45,582 nt of DNA from a virus. Shown piece after piece: positions 8,170 through 15,471 of this stretch (positions within the stretch are counted from its first letter, which is position 1; every line of letters begins with the position of its first letter). The stretch spans positions 1-45,582 of the IMG/VR virus record IMGVR_UViG_3300009155_000091. One strand, given 5' to 3'. The notes under the pieces were generated by a model. It saw nothing but the letters and a program-made list of their open reading frames with translations. It ran no database searches and was not told the DNA's origin. Both the position numbers and the translations under genes were made by a program.

Positions 8170-9141
8170 TTAATTTTTAAATAGTGTATTCATTGTTTCT
8201 GAAGAAACTTTGGTATCTTTTGTTGGTTGATTTACGTCAGTTACGCTCCATTCAATATTTTGAATTTCTTCTCCACCTCCACCAGGTGTAGGTGTTCCTT
8301 TACACTTGGATTTAATTGCGTTTATTATTACTTCAAAATCAAAGGAGTATCCTCCACCTCCAGGAACAGGACTCGGTGGGTATGGACTTGGATTAGGATT
8401 TGGGTTAGGATTTGGGTTAGGATTTGGTTTTTTATTTTTTGGACATCTCCATCCTGAATTTCTATAACCATCAATATCACTACCCCAACCACATTTCTTA
8501 GCATTTTCTTTTAACTTGGAGGGATCTACTTTTTTTGTGTTTTTTGTTAATTCAGAAAGTGGAACCCATACAAAATCTCTCCATTCACCATCTTGGTCAA
8601 TATCGCCATTTAATGCGTCAAATAAAGTTTCACTATATCTTTGATTATACACTTGACTCAACTTACAAAGATCTGGAATTGTTTTGAGTTTTCTAAGATT
8701 TTTTGCAATTAAAACTTCATCAGTTCCAAGACCTGAAACTGCGGATCTTAGATTGTCTGCAATATCTCTAATTCTATCTATTGAATTTACAGGTTTAGTT
8801 AAATCTGATCTGTGATCTCTGCAAAATTTAAATAATTTTTGAACTCTTTCGGCATATCCACCTCCTGTTGTTAACCAACCTGCCAAAGCGCCAACTCCAG
8901 CACCCATAACGGCTCCAAGTGCGGTTCCAACAACTGGAACTACTGAACCAATACCGGCACCGAGTGCGGCTCCACCTCCAGCACCTGCCATGATTCTACC
9001 TGTAGATTGTCCTGGATCAACATCTTCTTCAATGTCTCCATTTTGTTCTTTGATAATTTTTCTTTCTTTATCAATTCTTTCTTTGTGAAGCGAAAGTATT
9101 CTTTTCATTTCACTTTCTGTCATATGTAACTTATTTTTCAT
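8170..9141 (-). CDS. Putative head-packaged protein with glycine zipper and annexin-like segment
   Basis: A 323-residue product. The N-terminus MTESEMKRILSLHKERI belongs to the leader family shared with 9984-10412 and 27161-27919, with a likely processing site IIKE|Q near residue 33. Residues about 48-92 form a long Gly/Ala stretch with repeated GxxxG spacing (glycine zipper), typical of membrane-inserting segments. Residues about 120-185 (SAVSGLGTDEVLIAKNL...LCKLSQVYNQRYSETLFDAL) resemble an annexin repeat. A PNPNPN linker and a C-terminal SSETMNTLFKN follow, the last shared with the neighbour. An ejected membrane-channel role is plausible but inferred. Confidence 0.65.
   Translation of the reverse strand: MKNKLHMTESEMKRILSLHKERIDKERKIIKEQNGDIEEDVDPGQSTGRIMAGAGGGAALGAGIGSVVPVVGTALGAVMGAGVGALAGWLTTGGGYAERVQKLFKFCRDHRSDLTKPVNSIDRIRDIADNLRSAVSGLGTDEVLIAKNLRKLKTIPDLCKLSQVYNQRYSETLFDALNGDIDQDGEWRDFVWVPLSELTKNTKKVDPSKLKENAKKCGWGSDIDGYRNSGWRCPKNKKPNPNPNPNPNPNPSPYPPSPVPGGGGYSFDFEVIINAIKSKCKGTPTPGGGGEEIQNIEWSVTDVNQPTKDTKVSSETMNTLFKN
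8389..8427 (-). repeat. 12-bp tandem repeat encoding a PNPN linker
   Basis: About three copies of GGATTTGGGTTA-type units on the plus strand. On the coding strand they give the PNPNPN spacer in the glycine-zipper protein. Confidence 0.7.
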
Positions 9142-9154
9142 TTCTTTTTTTTTA

Positions 9155-9161
9155 ATAAATA
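9155..9161 (-). promoter_or_regulatory. TATTTAT motif (candidate late promoter)
   Basis: Reads AATATTTATTAAAA about 14 nt before the start of the glycine-zipper gene. Confidence 0.4.
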
Positions 9162-9181
9162 TTATATAAATTATTTATATT

Positions 9182-9979
9182 TTAAATATATAAATCAATA
9201 TCAGGTGGAAGTGCTGTAGAAGATCCTCCTCCTTTCGAACCAGATGTATTAGTTCCACCACCTCCACCAACTACGTTTGGTGCCGGGGTTTCAGATTTAC
9301 ACAATTTTGCCGATAGTGTTTTAGATAAAGTATCACTAGTATATTTAACTTTATTTATTACAAAGTTTTTAGTTTTACAATCAAACCAACCAAAATCATT
9401 TCCAAGTTTAAAACTAGCACCAGTACCATCTTTTTTAGGAACAAAACCTGTCCCTTTTGGTATTGTCATTTTTGTACCATCTTGACTTGTTATTGGTTGA
9501 TCATATTTTTGTGTATAACCTAAACCACCTCCAACGGCTTCAGTGCCAAAAGTTGTGGATAAGTTTTTCTTAATCTGAACAGACTTACAAATCTCAGAAA
9601 CCAAGTTTTTATCAGTAATTTTATATTTTTCTCGGCCGTTCATAAGTTCACCTGTTTTACACATAAAATATACCTTAGTTTTGTTGTTCACATATGGAGT
9701 TGGGAATCCTGTATTAGTAATTTTAAGTAATACTTCACCTCCAACATTTCCTTTTGTCGTTGGATATAATTTTGTATTATTACCTACTATTTCAATATCT
9801 TTTTCTTTTCCATCAGCCCCTTTAGCTTTGAATTTTAAATCTTTGGTTAAGGTTACAAATCCTGTTTTATTATCTATTGTAACATTCTGTTCAAGTAAAA
9901 AAGATTTAGTTATTTCACTTTCAACTAAAAAGTTTTTTATTCTTGAATATTGGTTTTCTGTTAGTATTATATTTCCCAT
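9182..9979 (-). CDS. Putative head-packaged protein, 265 aa
   Basis: It starts MGNIILTENQYSRIKNFLVE, a variant of the shared leader. Two candidate processing sites follow, FLVE|S and FLLE|Q, at about residues 20 and 30. The body is rich in beta-strand segments with three similar KLGNDFGWFDCKTKNF-type stretches and several Cys residues. The end is a Gly/Ser-rich tail (GGGGGTNTSGSKGGGSS). No known domain was recognised. It starts 5 nt after the preceding gene stops, so it is co-transcribed with it. Confidence 0.6.
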   Translation of the reverse strand: MGNIILTENQYSRIKNFLVESEITKSFLLEQNVTIDNKTGFVTLTKDLKFKAKGADGKEKDIEIVGNNTKLYPTTKGNVGGEVLLKITNTGFPTPYVNNKTKVYFMCKTGELMNGREKYKITDKNLVSEICKSVQIKKNLSTTFGTEAVGGGLGYTQKYDQPITSQDGTKMTIPKGTGFVPKKDGTGASFKLGNDFGWFDCKTKNFVINKVKYTSDTLSKTLSAKLCKSETPAPNVVGGGGGTNTSGSKGGGSSTALPPDIDLYI

Positions 9980-9983
9980 CTTT

Positions 9984-10412
9984 TTAACTATTAAACATTT
10001 GATTCATTGTTTCTTGACTTGTCGTATTGTCTACCGCCGGTTTTTGATCGGTAGGGTTTGTTGGTGCTTGTTTTGTTGGTTTTAATTTACCTTTACAAGC
10101 TTCCCACGCTGTCGAACTTTTTGCTCCCCAAGCTCCATCTTCAACAAGTTTTGTGGTCAAGACTTCAGCAGGACATTCATCATTCATTCTAATTTGAATT
10201 TTTAAAACTTTTTCTTGGCAGTTAGGTTTTTTTCCTGCACAAGTTGCTGTTGTGTATCTTGCTGCTGTAGGTGTTGTAGGTGTAGCAGCCACTGTAGTTG
10301 TGGTTGTTGTTGTGTTATCTTCAAACAAATATTTGTTTTTGGTTGCCGTTATATGCATTTCCAAAATTCTATTTCTGTCTTCTTCGTTGATTTTGAAAAG
10401 ATCTTTTTTCAT
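9984..10412 (-). CDS. Putative head-packaged protein with Thr-rich linker and PG-binding-like core
   Basis: A 142-residue product from ATG 10412; the frame extends upstream to 10439 but the leader family supports MKKDLFKINEEDRNRILEMH as the start. A candidate processing site KYLFE|DN is followed by a poly-Thr/Pro/Ala linker. The compact domain that follows (IQIRMNDECPAEVL, then VEDGAWGAKSSTAWEACKG) resembles the DGxxGxxTxxA pattern of peptidoglycan-binding folds. The tail ends TSQETMNQMFNS, like that of the 8170-9141 product. A TATTTAT motif sits 16 nt upstream. Confidence 0.6.
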   Translation of the reverse strand: MKKDLFKINEEDRNRILEMHITATKNKYLFEDNTTTTTTTVAATPTTPTAARYTTATCAGKKPNCQEKVLKIQIRMNDECPAEVLTTKLVEDGAWGAKSSTAWEACKGKLKPTKQAPTNPTDQKPAVDNTTSQETMNQMFNS

Positions 10413-10428
10413 AAATGATATTTTTAAT

Positions 10429-10435
10429 ATAAATA
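10429..10435 (-). promoter_or_regulatory. TATTTAT motif (candidate late promoter)
   Basis: Reads GGTATTTATATTAAAAATATC upstream of the 9984-10412 gene. Confidence 0.4.
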
Positions 10436-10449
10436 CCATGAAAAATAAA

Positions 10450-10475
10450 AAAGGTGAGAAAATTTCTCACCTTTA
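10450..10475. terminator. Bidirectional hairpin terminator
   Basis: AAGGTGAGAAA / TTTCTCACCTT forms a long perfect stem, with T/A-rich tracts on both sides. It lies downstream of the lipoprotein gene and just upstream of the next promoter. Confidence 0.8.
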
Positions 10476-10536
10476 TTTTTGGTCGACACTGAATGTGTCA
10501 TTTCTCCACCACCTTGTTTTTAAAAGAACAAGGAAA

Positions 10537-10971
10537 CTATTGTTTTTCCATCCAAATTCTAACACTATTTTGTCCTGTAAAATAGTTTTTAAATTGGCAA
10601 TTTTCAATTAAACCTTGTGTTAAGTTGTAATCATATATAGTTCCACTAATATGACCCCAAGGCGTGTTGTTCAAAGTTAAAGAATATCCGAAAGCGTTTG
10701 AATACAAGTTATATGTTGATTGAACTCCATTGAAAGAATACACATTATTTGAAATAAAAACAAGTGTGTCTGATCTAAGTTCTTGATTGAAGTTAGTATT
10801 TAAAATCTTTGTAATAACCCAAGTTGTGTTTTTTAGACTTATGGTAGAGTCCACAGTTATTGTATCAGTGATTATGGGTTGTGGTGGTAATGGTTGTTGT
10901 GGTGTTACATCTTCTTTCACACAAGAAGTAATTAGTAAAACCAATAAAAAAAGTGATGTTATATGTTTCAT
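10537..10971 (-). CDS. Lipoprotein with possible Bacteroidetes surface-export signal
   Basis: The 144-residue product has a type II signal peptide ending LLITSC, so Cys 17 would be lipidated. The mature start CVKEDVTPQQPLPPQP has Lys followed by two acidic residues, matching the K-(D/E)2 lipoprotein export signal described for Capnocytophaga. The rest is a Thr/Ser/Asn-rich beta domain resembling small lipocalin-like Bacteroidetes lipoproteins. Placed on the surface of an infected cell it could affect superinfection or adhesion, but no function is shown. It follows the 10972-11247 gene with no gap and ends before a strong terminator. Confidence 0.75.
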   Translation of the reverse strand: MKHITSLFLLVLLITSCVKEDVTPQQPLPPQPIITDTITVDSTISLKNTTWVITKILNTNFNQELRSDTLVFISNNVYSFNGVQSTYNLYSNAFGYSLTLNNTPWGHISGTIYDYNLTQGLIENCQFKNYFTGQNSVRIWMEKQ

Positions 10972-11247
10972 TTATACTAATGTTTCAATTTTATTTCTTA
11001 CTTGTTCTGCAATAGTTACCTCTTTCACATTGGTCAATACTACAGATTCTTTTAATATTTTGGATGGGATGTGAACTAAAAATGTGTTTCCATCATAATA
11101 CGAAAGATCTTCATTTAGGTTCAACGCACCATCCACCATTTTTAAAAATATTTTGAATTGTATCGGGTCTACAAAAGACTCGGACAAAAGATTTCCGAAT
11201 TTCTCGTTCATAATGGTGATTGTGTGATGGAAAGTTGTTTTTATCAT
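10972..11247 (-). CDS. Hypothetical protein, 91 aa
   Basis: A soluble product with two start choices: ATG 11247, or ATG 11211 giving MNEKFGNLLSESFVDPIQ. Amphipathic helices are followed by beta segments (NTFLVHIPSKIL, ESVVLTNVKEVTIAEQ). No domain was recognised. A TTG-N20-TATATTTG promoter lies 17 nt upstream of the longer start. The gene abuts the lipoprotein gene and probably shares its mRNA. Confidence 0.65.
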   Translation of the reverse strand: MIKTTFHHTITIMNEKFGNLLSESFVDPIQFKIFLKMVDGALNLNEDLSYYDGNTFLVHIPSKILKESVVLTNVKEVTIAEQVRNKIETLV

Positions 11248-11263
11248 TTGTTTTATATTTCTA

Positions 11264-11294
11264 CAAATATAATAAACTTTTAATTATACTTCAA
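11264..11294 (-). promoter_or_regulatory. Host-type promoter TTG-N20-TATATTTG
   Basis: CAA at 11292-11294 and CAAATATA at 11264-11271 read TTG-N20-TATATTTG toward the 10972-11247 gene, matching the Bacteroidetes consensus. Confidence 0.55.
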
Positions 11295-11295
11295 A

Positions 11296-11712
11296 TTATT
11301 TCAAAACTTTTTTAATAATTTCCATCAATTCTTCATTACCTTCTTGTTCAGGTAGTTCTTCTTTTTTGTAATATCTACAAGATGTATGTTCAAATCCGTC
11401 TTGAGCCTTTTCTAAATCAGGTTCTTGTTTTTCTTGGGCTTCGGACTTGAAGACAAACATATGTCCTTTTTTTGTTCCGTCTTTTTTATATTTAGTTATA
11501 AAACCAATCAAATCAATTTTTCGATCAAGTTCAATATTCGTTTCCTCATAAAACTCTCTTAAAGCAGAATAACCCGGTGATTCACCATCTTCCATTTTTC
11601 CTGACGGTATTGACCAAGTATTTGGTAAAGACTTTTCGGGTGCTCTTTTACATAACAAAACCTCATCGTTATGTTTTAAAATTATACCAGCCCATTTTTT
11701 AAATTTAACCAT
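11296..11712 (-). CDS. NUDIX hydrolase
   Basis: A 138-residue protein with the NUDIX box GKMEDGESPGYSALREFYEE, then TNIELD, close to the consensus GX5EX7REUXEEXGU. The first strand ILKHNDEVLLCKRAP and the WSIPSGKME approach are also typical. These enzymes cleave nucleoside diphosphates linked to another group, such as oxidised dNTPs, ADP-ribose, dinucleotides or RNA caps. The substrate is not evident. It is divergently arranged with the DUF192 gene across 14 nt that contain a perfect palindrome. Confidence 0.92.
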   Translation of the reverse strand: MVKFKKWAGIILKHNDEVLLCKRAPEKSLPNTWSIPSGKMEDGESPGYSALREFYEETNIELDRKIDLIGFITKYKKDGTKKGHMFVFKSEAQEKQEPDLEKAQDGFEHTSCRYYKKEELPEQEGNEELMEIIKKVLK

Positions 11713-11714
11713 AG

Positions 11715-11728
11715 ATATTTATAAATAT
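11715..11728. promoter_or_regulatory. 14-bp palindrome carrying TATTTAT on both strands
   Basis: ATATTTATAAATAT is a perfect palindrome. It presents the candidate late-promoter motif to both the NUDIX gene (minus) and the DUF192 gene (plus), whose ATG lies within it. Confidence 0.45.
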
Positions 11729-12071
11729 GAAGGTTAAAGTAAATGATAGTCTTTTTGACGTTAAAACATTATTAACATCAAAAGACATACAAAAAGGTAT
11801 GATGGGAAAAAGATTTGACGGATCATTTGATGGTATGTTATTTTTTATGGATGATGAACCTCACTCTTTTTGGATGAAAAATTGTTTGGTTCATTTAGAC
11901 ATAATTTTTATCAACGATGATGAGATTATAAAAATTCATCATAATTGTAAACCTTGTATCACAGATGAATGTGATAGATATGAAGGAAGTGGTAATCTTG
12001 TTTTAGAACTTCCAGGTGGATCTTGTAAGAAATACAATGTCAAAGAAGGTGATAAAGTAGAATTAATCTAA
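11727..12071 (+). CDS. DUF192 family protein
   Basis: The 114-residue product has the family pattern: KGMMGKRFDGSFDGMLFFM, then HSFWMKNCLVHLDIIFIND (consensus FWMKNTxxPLDIxFI), IKIHHNCKP and a C-terminal GDKVEL strand. DUF192 proteins are small beta proteins of unknown biochemical role found in bacteria, archaea and many phages, usually secreted in bacteria. This copy has no signal peptide, so it would be cytoplasmic. Its 3' end overlaps the convergent methyltransferase gene by 9 nt. Confidence 0.88.
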   Translation: MKVKVNDSLFDVKTLLTSKDIQKGMMGKRFDGSFDGMLFFMDDEPHSFWMKNCLVHLDIIFINDDEIIKIHHNCKPCITDECDRYEGSGNLVLELPGGSCKKYNVKEGDKVELI

Positions 12072-12917
12072 CTCTTCAACTTTCACTTTTGTTTTTTCAT
12101 CAACAAAAGACTGAACTCGTCCTCTTGCAATATCACAATAATTTGGTGACAATTCTATTCCCAACCATCTGCGATCCAAGATTTCTGCGGCGACCAAACT
12201 AGTTCCCGAACCAGCGAAAGGATCAAGAATTACATCATTCTTATATGACAATATCTTAATCGCCTTTGTTGGTATATCCATTGAAAAGGTTGCTTTAGTC
12301 AATGACTTTGTATCTGCAAAATAGTTCCACTGACCAAAAACAAGTTCCATAAATTCTTTCTTGTCGTTTTCATCATAAACCATTTTATTTCTTTTAGACC
12401 CATCTTCTTTTTCAACTTCAGTCATCTCTCCTGTCCATTGTGGTTGACCCTTAACCTTTTTAATATGTTGTTTTTTGTATGCCAAAATTACACACTCCTT
12501 TGGGTTATAAATGTATGGTGAACTCGGGCTCATCCAAGAACCCCAAGCTGTTGTCTTACTTCTATGTGGTGATTGTTCTTCTAAATCAACAATACCAAAG
12601 AAACCAAACCCGATCTCTTTCATAATCTGCCACATTTCTGACACAAAAAAGATACGACCACCTTTTTTCTGTCGATTGATTTCATACGGAATATTCAGAC
12701 TAATTCTACCATCATCTTTCAATACTCTGTATGCTTCCGACAACCAAGATTTTGCAAACTCAACGTATTCGTTAAATTCAACATCATCTTCATGGACATC
12801 ATAATCAATCCCAACACCATAAGGCGGGCTAGTTAAAACCAAATCTACAGACCCTTCCGGTAATGTCTTCATTACCTCAATACAGTCACCGTTTATTATT
12901 TTTCCTGTTTCAATCAT
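12063..12917 (-). CDS. DNA methyltransferase (N4-cytosine or N6-adenine, beta group)
   Basis: A 284-residue enzyme with catalytic motif IV LTSPPYGVGIDY near the N-terminus and the SAM-binding motif LDPFAGSGTSLVAAEI near the C-terminus. This order (IV before I) defines the beta class. NGDCIEVMKTLPEGSVDLVL precedes motif IV, as usual. TSPPY is found in both m4C and m6A enzymes, so the modified base is undecided. No restriction partner lies beside it, so it may serve to protect the phage genome or be an orphan. The start overlaps the upstream gene by 8 nt. Confidence 0.92.
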   Translation of the reverse strand: MIETGKIINGDCIEVMKTLPEGSVDLVLTSPPYGVGIDYDVHEDDVEFNEYVEFAKSWLSEAYRVLKDDGRISLNIPYEINRQKKGGRIFFVSEMWQIMKEIGFGFFGIVDLEEQSPHRSKTTAWGSWMSPSSPYIYNPKECVILAYKKQHIKKVKGQPQWTGEMTEVEKEDGSKRNKMVYDENDKKEFMELVFGQWNYFADTKSLTKATFSMDIPTKAIKILSYKNDVILDPFAGSGTSLVAAEILDRRWLGIELSPNYCDIARGRVQSFVDEKTKVKVEELD

Positions 12918-13449
12918 TTTTATATTCTTGTTTTAATGTGTAATACATGCCTTTACTATCTGTTGTTCCATATCCTTTGTATATTTCAAAATCTTGACCT
13001 TCGTAAGAAATACCTTCAACAATTTCAATTCTTTCTGAAATGTCTACAACTTTGAATTTTAATTTGGAAATGTCAAATTCTTCCTCTAAAGGAATATCAT
13101 AAACTATATGTTGTCCTTTACAATAATCTTCAATAAAGAGATATTTTTTATTTTCATTATATAATTCTCTATAACTACACTTGTCATAATCGACACCTTC
13201 AGTTTCATATAAGATAACACCGTTTAAATCCTCGACTCTCATATAGAGCTCTTCTGTGTATGGCCCCATAATGGTCTCATTTATACAATCAAAATATGAT
13301 TCGATATTTAAAATTTGACATATATCATCATAATCTAAACCATCAGTTTCAACATTCCCATCAAGAAGACTTTCATATTGTTCTTCATTCAATTCGAAAG
13401 GATAAACTTCGGATCCTCGACCACCAAGTATAATTTTGTAATAGTCCAT
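12910..13449 (-). CDS. Acidic hypothetical protein, 179 aa
   Basis: A soluble product very rich in Asp, Glu and Tyr (VETDGLDYDDICQIL, EGVDYDKCSYRELYNEN), with no recognisable domain. Acidic tyrosine-rich proteins of this kind are common in phages and include DNA mimics, but there is no specific support for that here. It lies between a small membrane protein and the methyltransferase, and overlaps the latter by 8 nt. Confidence 0.65.
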   Translation of the reverse strand: MDYYKIILGGRGSEVYPFELNEEQYESLLDGNVETDGLDYDDICQILNIESYFDCINETIMGPYTEELYMRVEDLNGVILYETEGVDYDKCSYRELYNENKKYLFIEDYCKGQHIVYDIPLEEEFDISKLKFKVVDISERIEIVEGISYEGQDFEIYKGYGTTDSKGMYYTLKQEYKND

Positions 13450-13450
13450 G

Positions 13451-13846
13451 TTATAAAAAATTTGATATTATTTGTGCCAATTTATACCCTGTAAAAGCAC
13501 CTGCCGCTGCTGATCCAGGAAGAATGATAAACTTACCTAATATAGTTTCATACTTATTTCTATTCACAATATAAGAAATTAAAATGTAATAAACAATATA
13601 GTTTATTAAAACTAAAAAGTCCAGTTCTTTTGCAACAAAAACAACAATAGAATTTCCTAAAAACCCCCAAGTAAAGTTGATAAGGGTTTCACGAATTAAT
13701 TCGTTTGGTGTGGTGATCGCATCTAAGATGTTAATCTCTTGATTCAGAGTTGATTTTTTGTTCGAGTTGTTCGATGTGGTGTTCGAGATACCAGAGACCT
13801 TTTCTGAGGTCTTGGAGTTCTTTATCTTTTCCTTTTTTTCCTGCAC
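13451..13846 (-). CDS. Small membrane protein (start uncertain)
   Basis: The last 85 residues contain three hydrophobic segments (NFTWGFLGNSIVVFVA, LVLINYIVYYILISYIV, KFIILPGSAAAGAFTGYKLA) and look real. The first 38 codons overlap the DUF3310 gene in another frame and are low in complexity (SGISNTTSNNSNKKST). The only long start is GTG at 13846. There is no Met after the DUF3310 stop at 13731, so the true start is unclear. Confidence 0.5.
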   Translation of the reverse strand: MQEKKEKIKNSKTSEKVSGISNTTSNNSNKKSTLNQEINILDAITTPNELIRETLINFTWGFLGNSIVVFVAKELDFLVLINYIVYYILISYIVNRNKYETILGKFIILPGSAAAGAFTGYKLAQIISNFL

Positions 13847-13976
13847 GACTTATATATTTTATTGTATTTCCTAAACTAAACCCTAGATCCCAAGCATCAA
13901 TCACTTTGATCGCTTCATATTCATTATTTTTTCCTCCGTAATGTTGTGGGTGATTTACATGTTCTTTATTTTCCAT
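13731..13976 (-). CDS. DUF3310 protein
   Basis: The 81-residue product has the complete DUF3310 pattern: HVNHPQHYGGKNNEYEAIKV, AWDLGFSLGNTIKYISRAGK, then DLRKGLWYLEHHIEQL. Such proteins are widespread in tailed phages and are thought to be nucleotide-kinase-related or accessory to nucleotide metabolism. The Bacteroidetes-phage context and the strict motif match make the assignment firm, though the biochemical role is not settled. Confidence 0.93.
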   Translation of the reverse strand: MENKEHVNHPQHYGGKNNEYEAIKVIDAWDLGFSLGNTIKYISRAGKKGKDKELQDLRKGLWYLEHHIEQLEQKINSESRD

Positions 13977-13977
13977 T

Positions 13978-14328
13978 CTATTTCCAAAATAATTGTATTA
14001 TTAAAATTCCTATTGCTAAAATCAAACAAACTATGGTTTTTAATGTTAAGGGTTCTTTAAAAATCAACCAACTTAACCATGTAAAAACAACCGCTCCAAT
14101 ACTAAACCCAATCAACCTTGAAGGCCACATTTGACCATTGTATGCGATTATCATATTCTTAACTGAATACATAAACAACATTGATATTGGAATTCCCATC
14201 ATTACCATTGTCCAATAATGATTTTTAATCCATTCATACTTTAAAGGTCCTTGAAGTTGAAAGAATGTTCCAATTTGTGCTAAAAATCCAAAAAATATCC
14301 CCACTAATAACGCCCATCCATTAACCAT
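13978..14328 (-). CDS. SMR/EamA-like four-TM membrane protein
   Basis: A 116-residue product with four hydrophobic segments (about residues 4-24, 36-56, 70-90 and 96-115). The end, WLIFKEPLTLKTIVCLILAI, is typical of small multidrug-resistance/EamA half transporters, which have a Glu-Pro-Leu motif before the last helix. It starts with a TAATG overlap at the stop of glutamine synthetase, so the two are translationally coupled. A shared role, such as moving a nitrogen metabolite, is possible but speculative. Confidence 0.7.
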   Translation of the reverse strand: MVNGWALLVGIFFGFLAQIGTFFQLQGPLKYEWIKNHYWTMVMMGIPISMLFMYSVKNMIIAYNGQMWPSRLIGFSIGAVVFTWLSWLIFKEPLTLKTIVCLILAIGILIIQLFWK

Positions 14329-15449
14329 TATTCTTCTTCTCTATATTCTTTTAACAATTCATCATTAGACATAGTTCCATACTTTTCACTAAGACCATTC
14401 AAATCAACTTCTTTATTGATCATAGTTTTTGTATCATAAAGTAGTTGCGTAACATCTAATGATTTAACAATTTCACAAATGATCTTATATGGATCGGCAT
14501 TTGACCCCGGTCTTCTATCTTCAACATATCCTTTCCATTCTTTTGCGGTGTCCTGTGGAACTCTAATTGACGCTCCACGATCAGATACACCCCAACTAAA
14601 CTTATCAATTGATTGTGTTTCATATTCACCAGTTAGTCGTAAGTGATTGTTCGATCCATAGGCTTTGATGTGATCTTCATGTCTTGATTCAAATGCATTG
14701 AATAATGCCATAAAGTATTCTTCGTTCCCATCAAGTCTCATAATGTCTGTTGAAAAGTTTGTATGAAGACCTGATCCGTTCCATTCTCCGTGTGTGATTG
14801 GTTTTGGGTGAAGGTCAATATGATAACCGTATTTTTCTGCGATCTTGAATAGAAAATATCTTGTCATCCAAAGATCGTCTCCACCTTTTAATTTTCCTTG
14901 TGATAATACTTGATATTCCCACTGACCTAAAGCAACCTCAGCGTTGATTCCTGTGATGTTAATACCATAGTTCAAACACATATTTAAATGTTCATCAACA
15001 AACTCACGACCAACAACATTATGCCCAACACCACAATAGTATTCACCTTGACCTTTTAGAATATTTCTTTTGTGACCCAAAATGTTTCCATTAACTTCTT
15101 CTCGAATGAAATACTCCTGTTCAAAACCAAACCAAAGATCTTCAAATCCTTCACCAATACTAGATCTTTTATTTGATTCGTGTGGTGTTCCATCTGGGTT
15201 TAACACCTCACATAAAATATAGATTGTTGATTGCATGTCTTGAACATAATGTCTAACAGGTTTCAACAAACGATCTGAATTTCCGGTATTTGCTTGTGAT
15301 GTGGATGATCCATCAAAGTTCCATATTGGAAAATTTCCATCAAGAAATGCTGTGGAAACGGAATCATAATCAACAATTTTAACTTTGCTTCTTAAATTTG
15401 GTTCTGGTTTGTATCCATCTAGCCACACATATTCTAGTTTCAGTTTCAT
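14328..15449 (-). CDS. glnII-like: Type II glutamine synthetase
   Basis: A 373-residue, apparently intact GSII enzyme that would make glutamine from glutamate, ammonia and ATP. The family blocks are in order: WNFDGSSTSQA, FGFEQEYF (metal ligands), YYCGVGHNVVGRE, GINAEVALGQWEYQ, WNGSGLHTNFST, HIKAYGSNNHLRLTG, DRGASIRVP and EDRRPGSNADPY. The length fits the family (about 340-375 aa). It lies among phage genes, coupled to an SMR-like membrane protein downstream. It would be an auxiliary metabolic gene altering nitrogen supply during infection. No regulatory sequence other than the short gap to the upstream gene is seen. Confidence 0.95.
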   Translation of the reverse strand: MKLKLEYVWLDGYKPEPNLRSKVKIVDYDSVSTAFLDGNFPIWNFDGSSTSQANTGNSDRLLKPVRHYVQDMQSTIYILCEVLNPDGTPHESNKRSSIGEGFEDLWFGFEQEYFIREEVNGNILGHKRNILKGQGEYYCGVGHNVVGREFVDEHLNMCLNYGINITGINAEVALGQWEYQVLSQGKLKGGDDLWMTRYFLFKIAEKYGYHIDLHPKPITHGEWNGSGLHTNFSTDIMRLDGNEEYFMALFNAFESRHEDHIKAYGSNNHLRLTGEYETQSIDKFSWGVSDRGASIRVPQDTAKEWKGYVEDRRPGSNADPYKIICEIVKSLDVTQLLYDTKTMINKEVDLNGLSEKYGTMSNDELLKEYREEE

Positions 15450-15471
15450 AACAATTTAATTAAATTTTCTT

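Noticed and set aside
10215-10418. Plus-strand Cys-rich frame (CCRCCRCSSHC)
   Set aside because: Shadow of the Thr/Ala-rich linker codons of the minus-strand gene.
13451-13846. Frameshift between the DUF3310 gene and the membrane gene
   Set aside because: Possible, but both frames are intact where they matter; the overlap is better explained by an uncertain start of the membrane protein.
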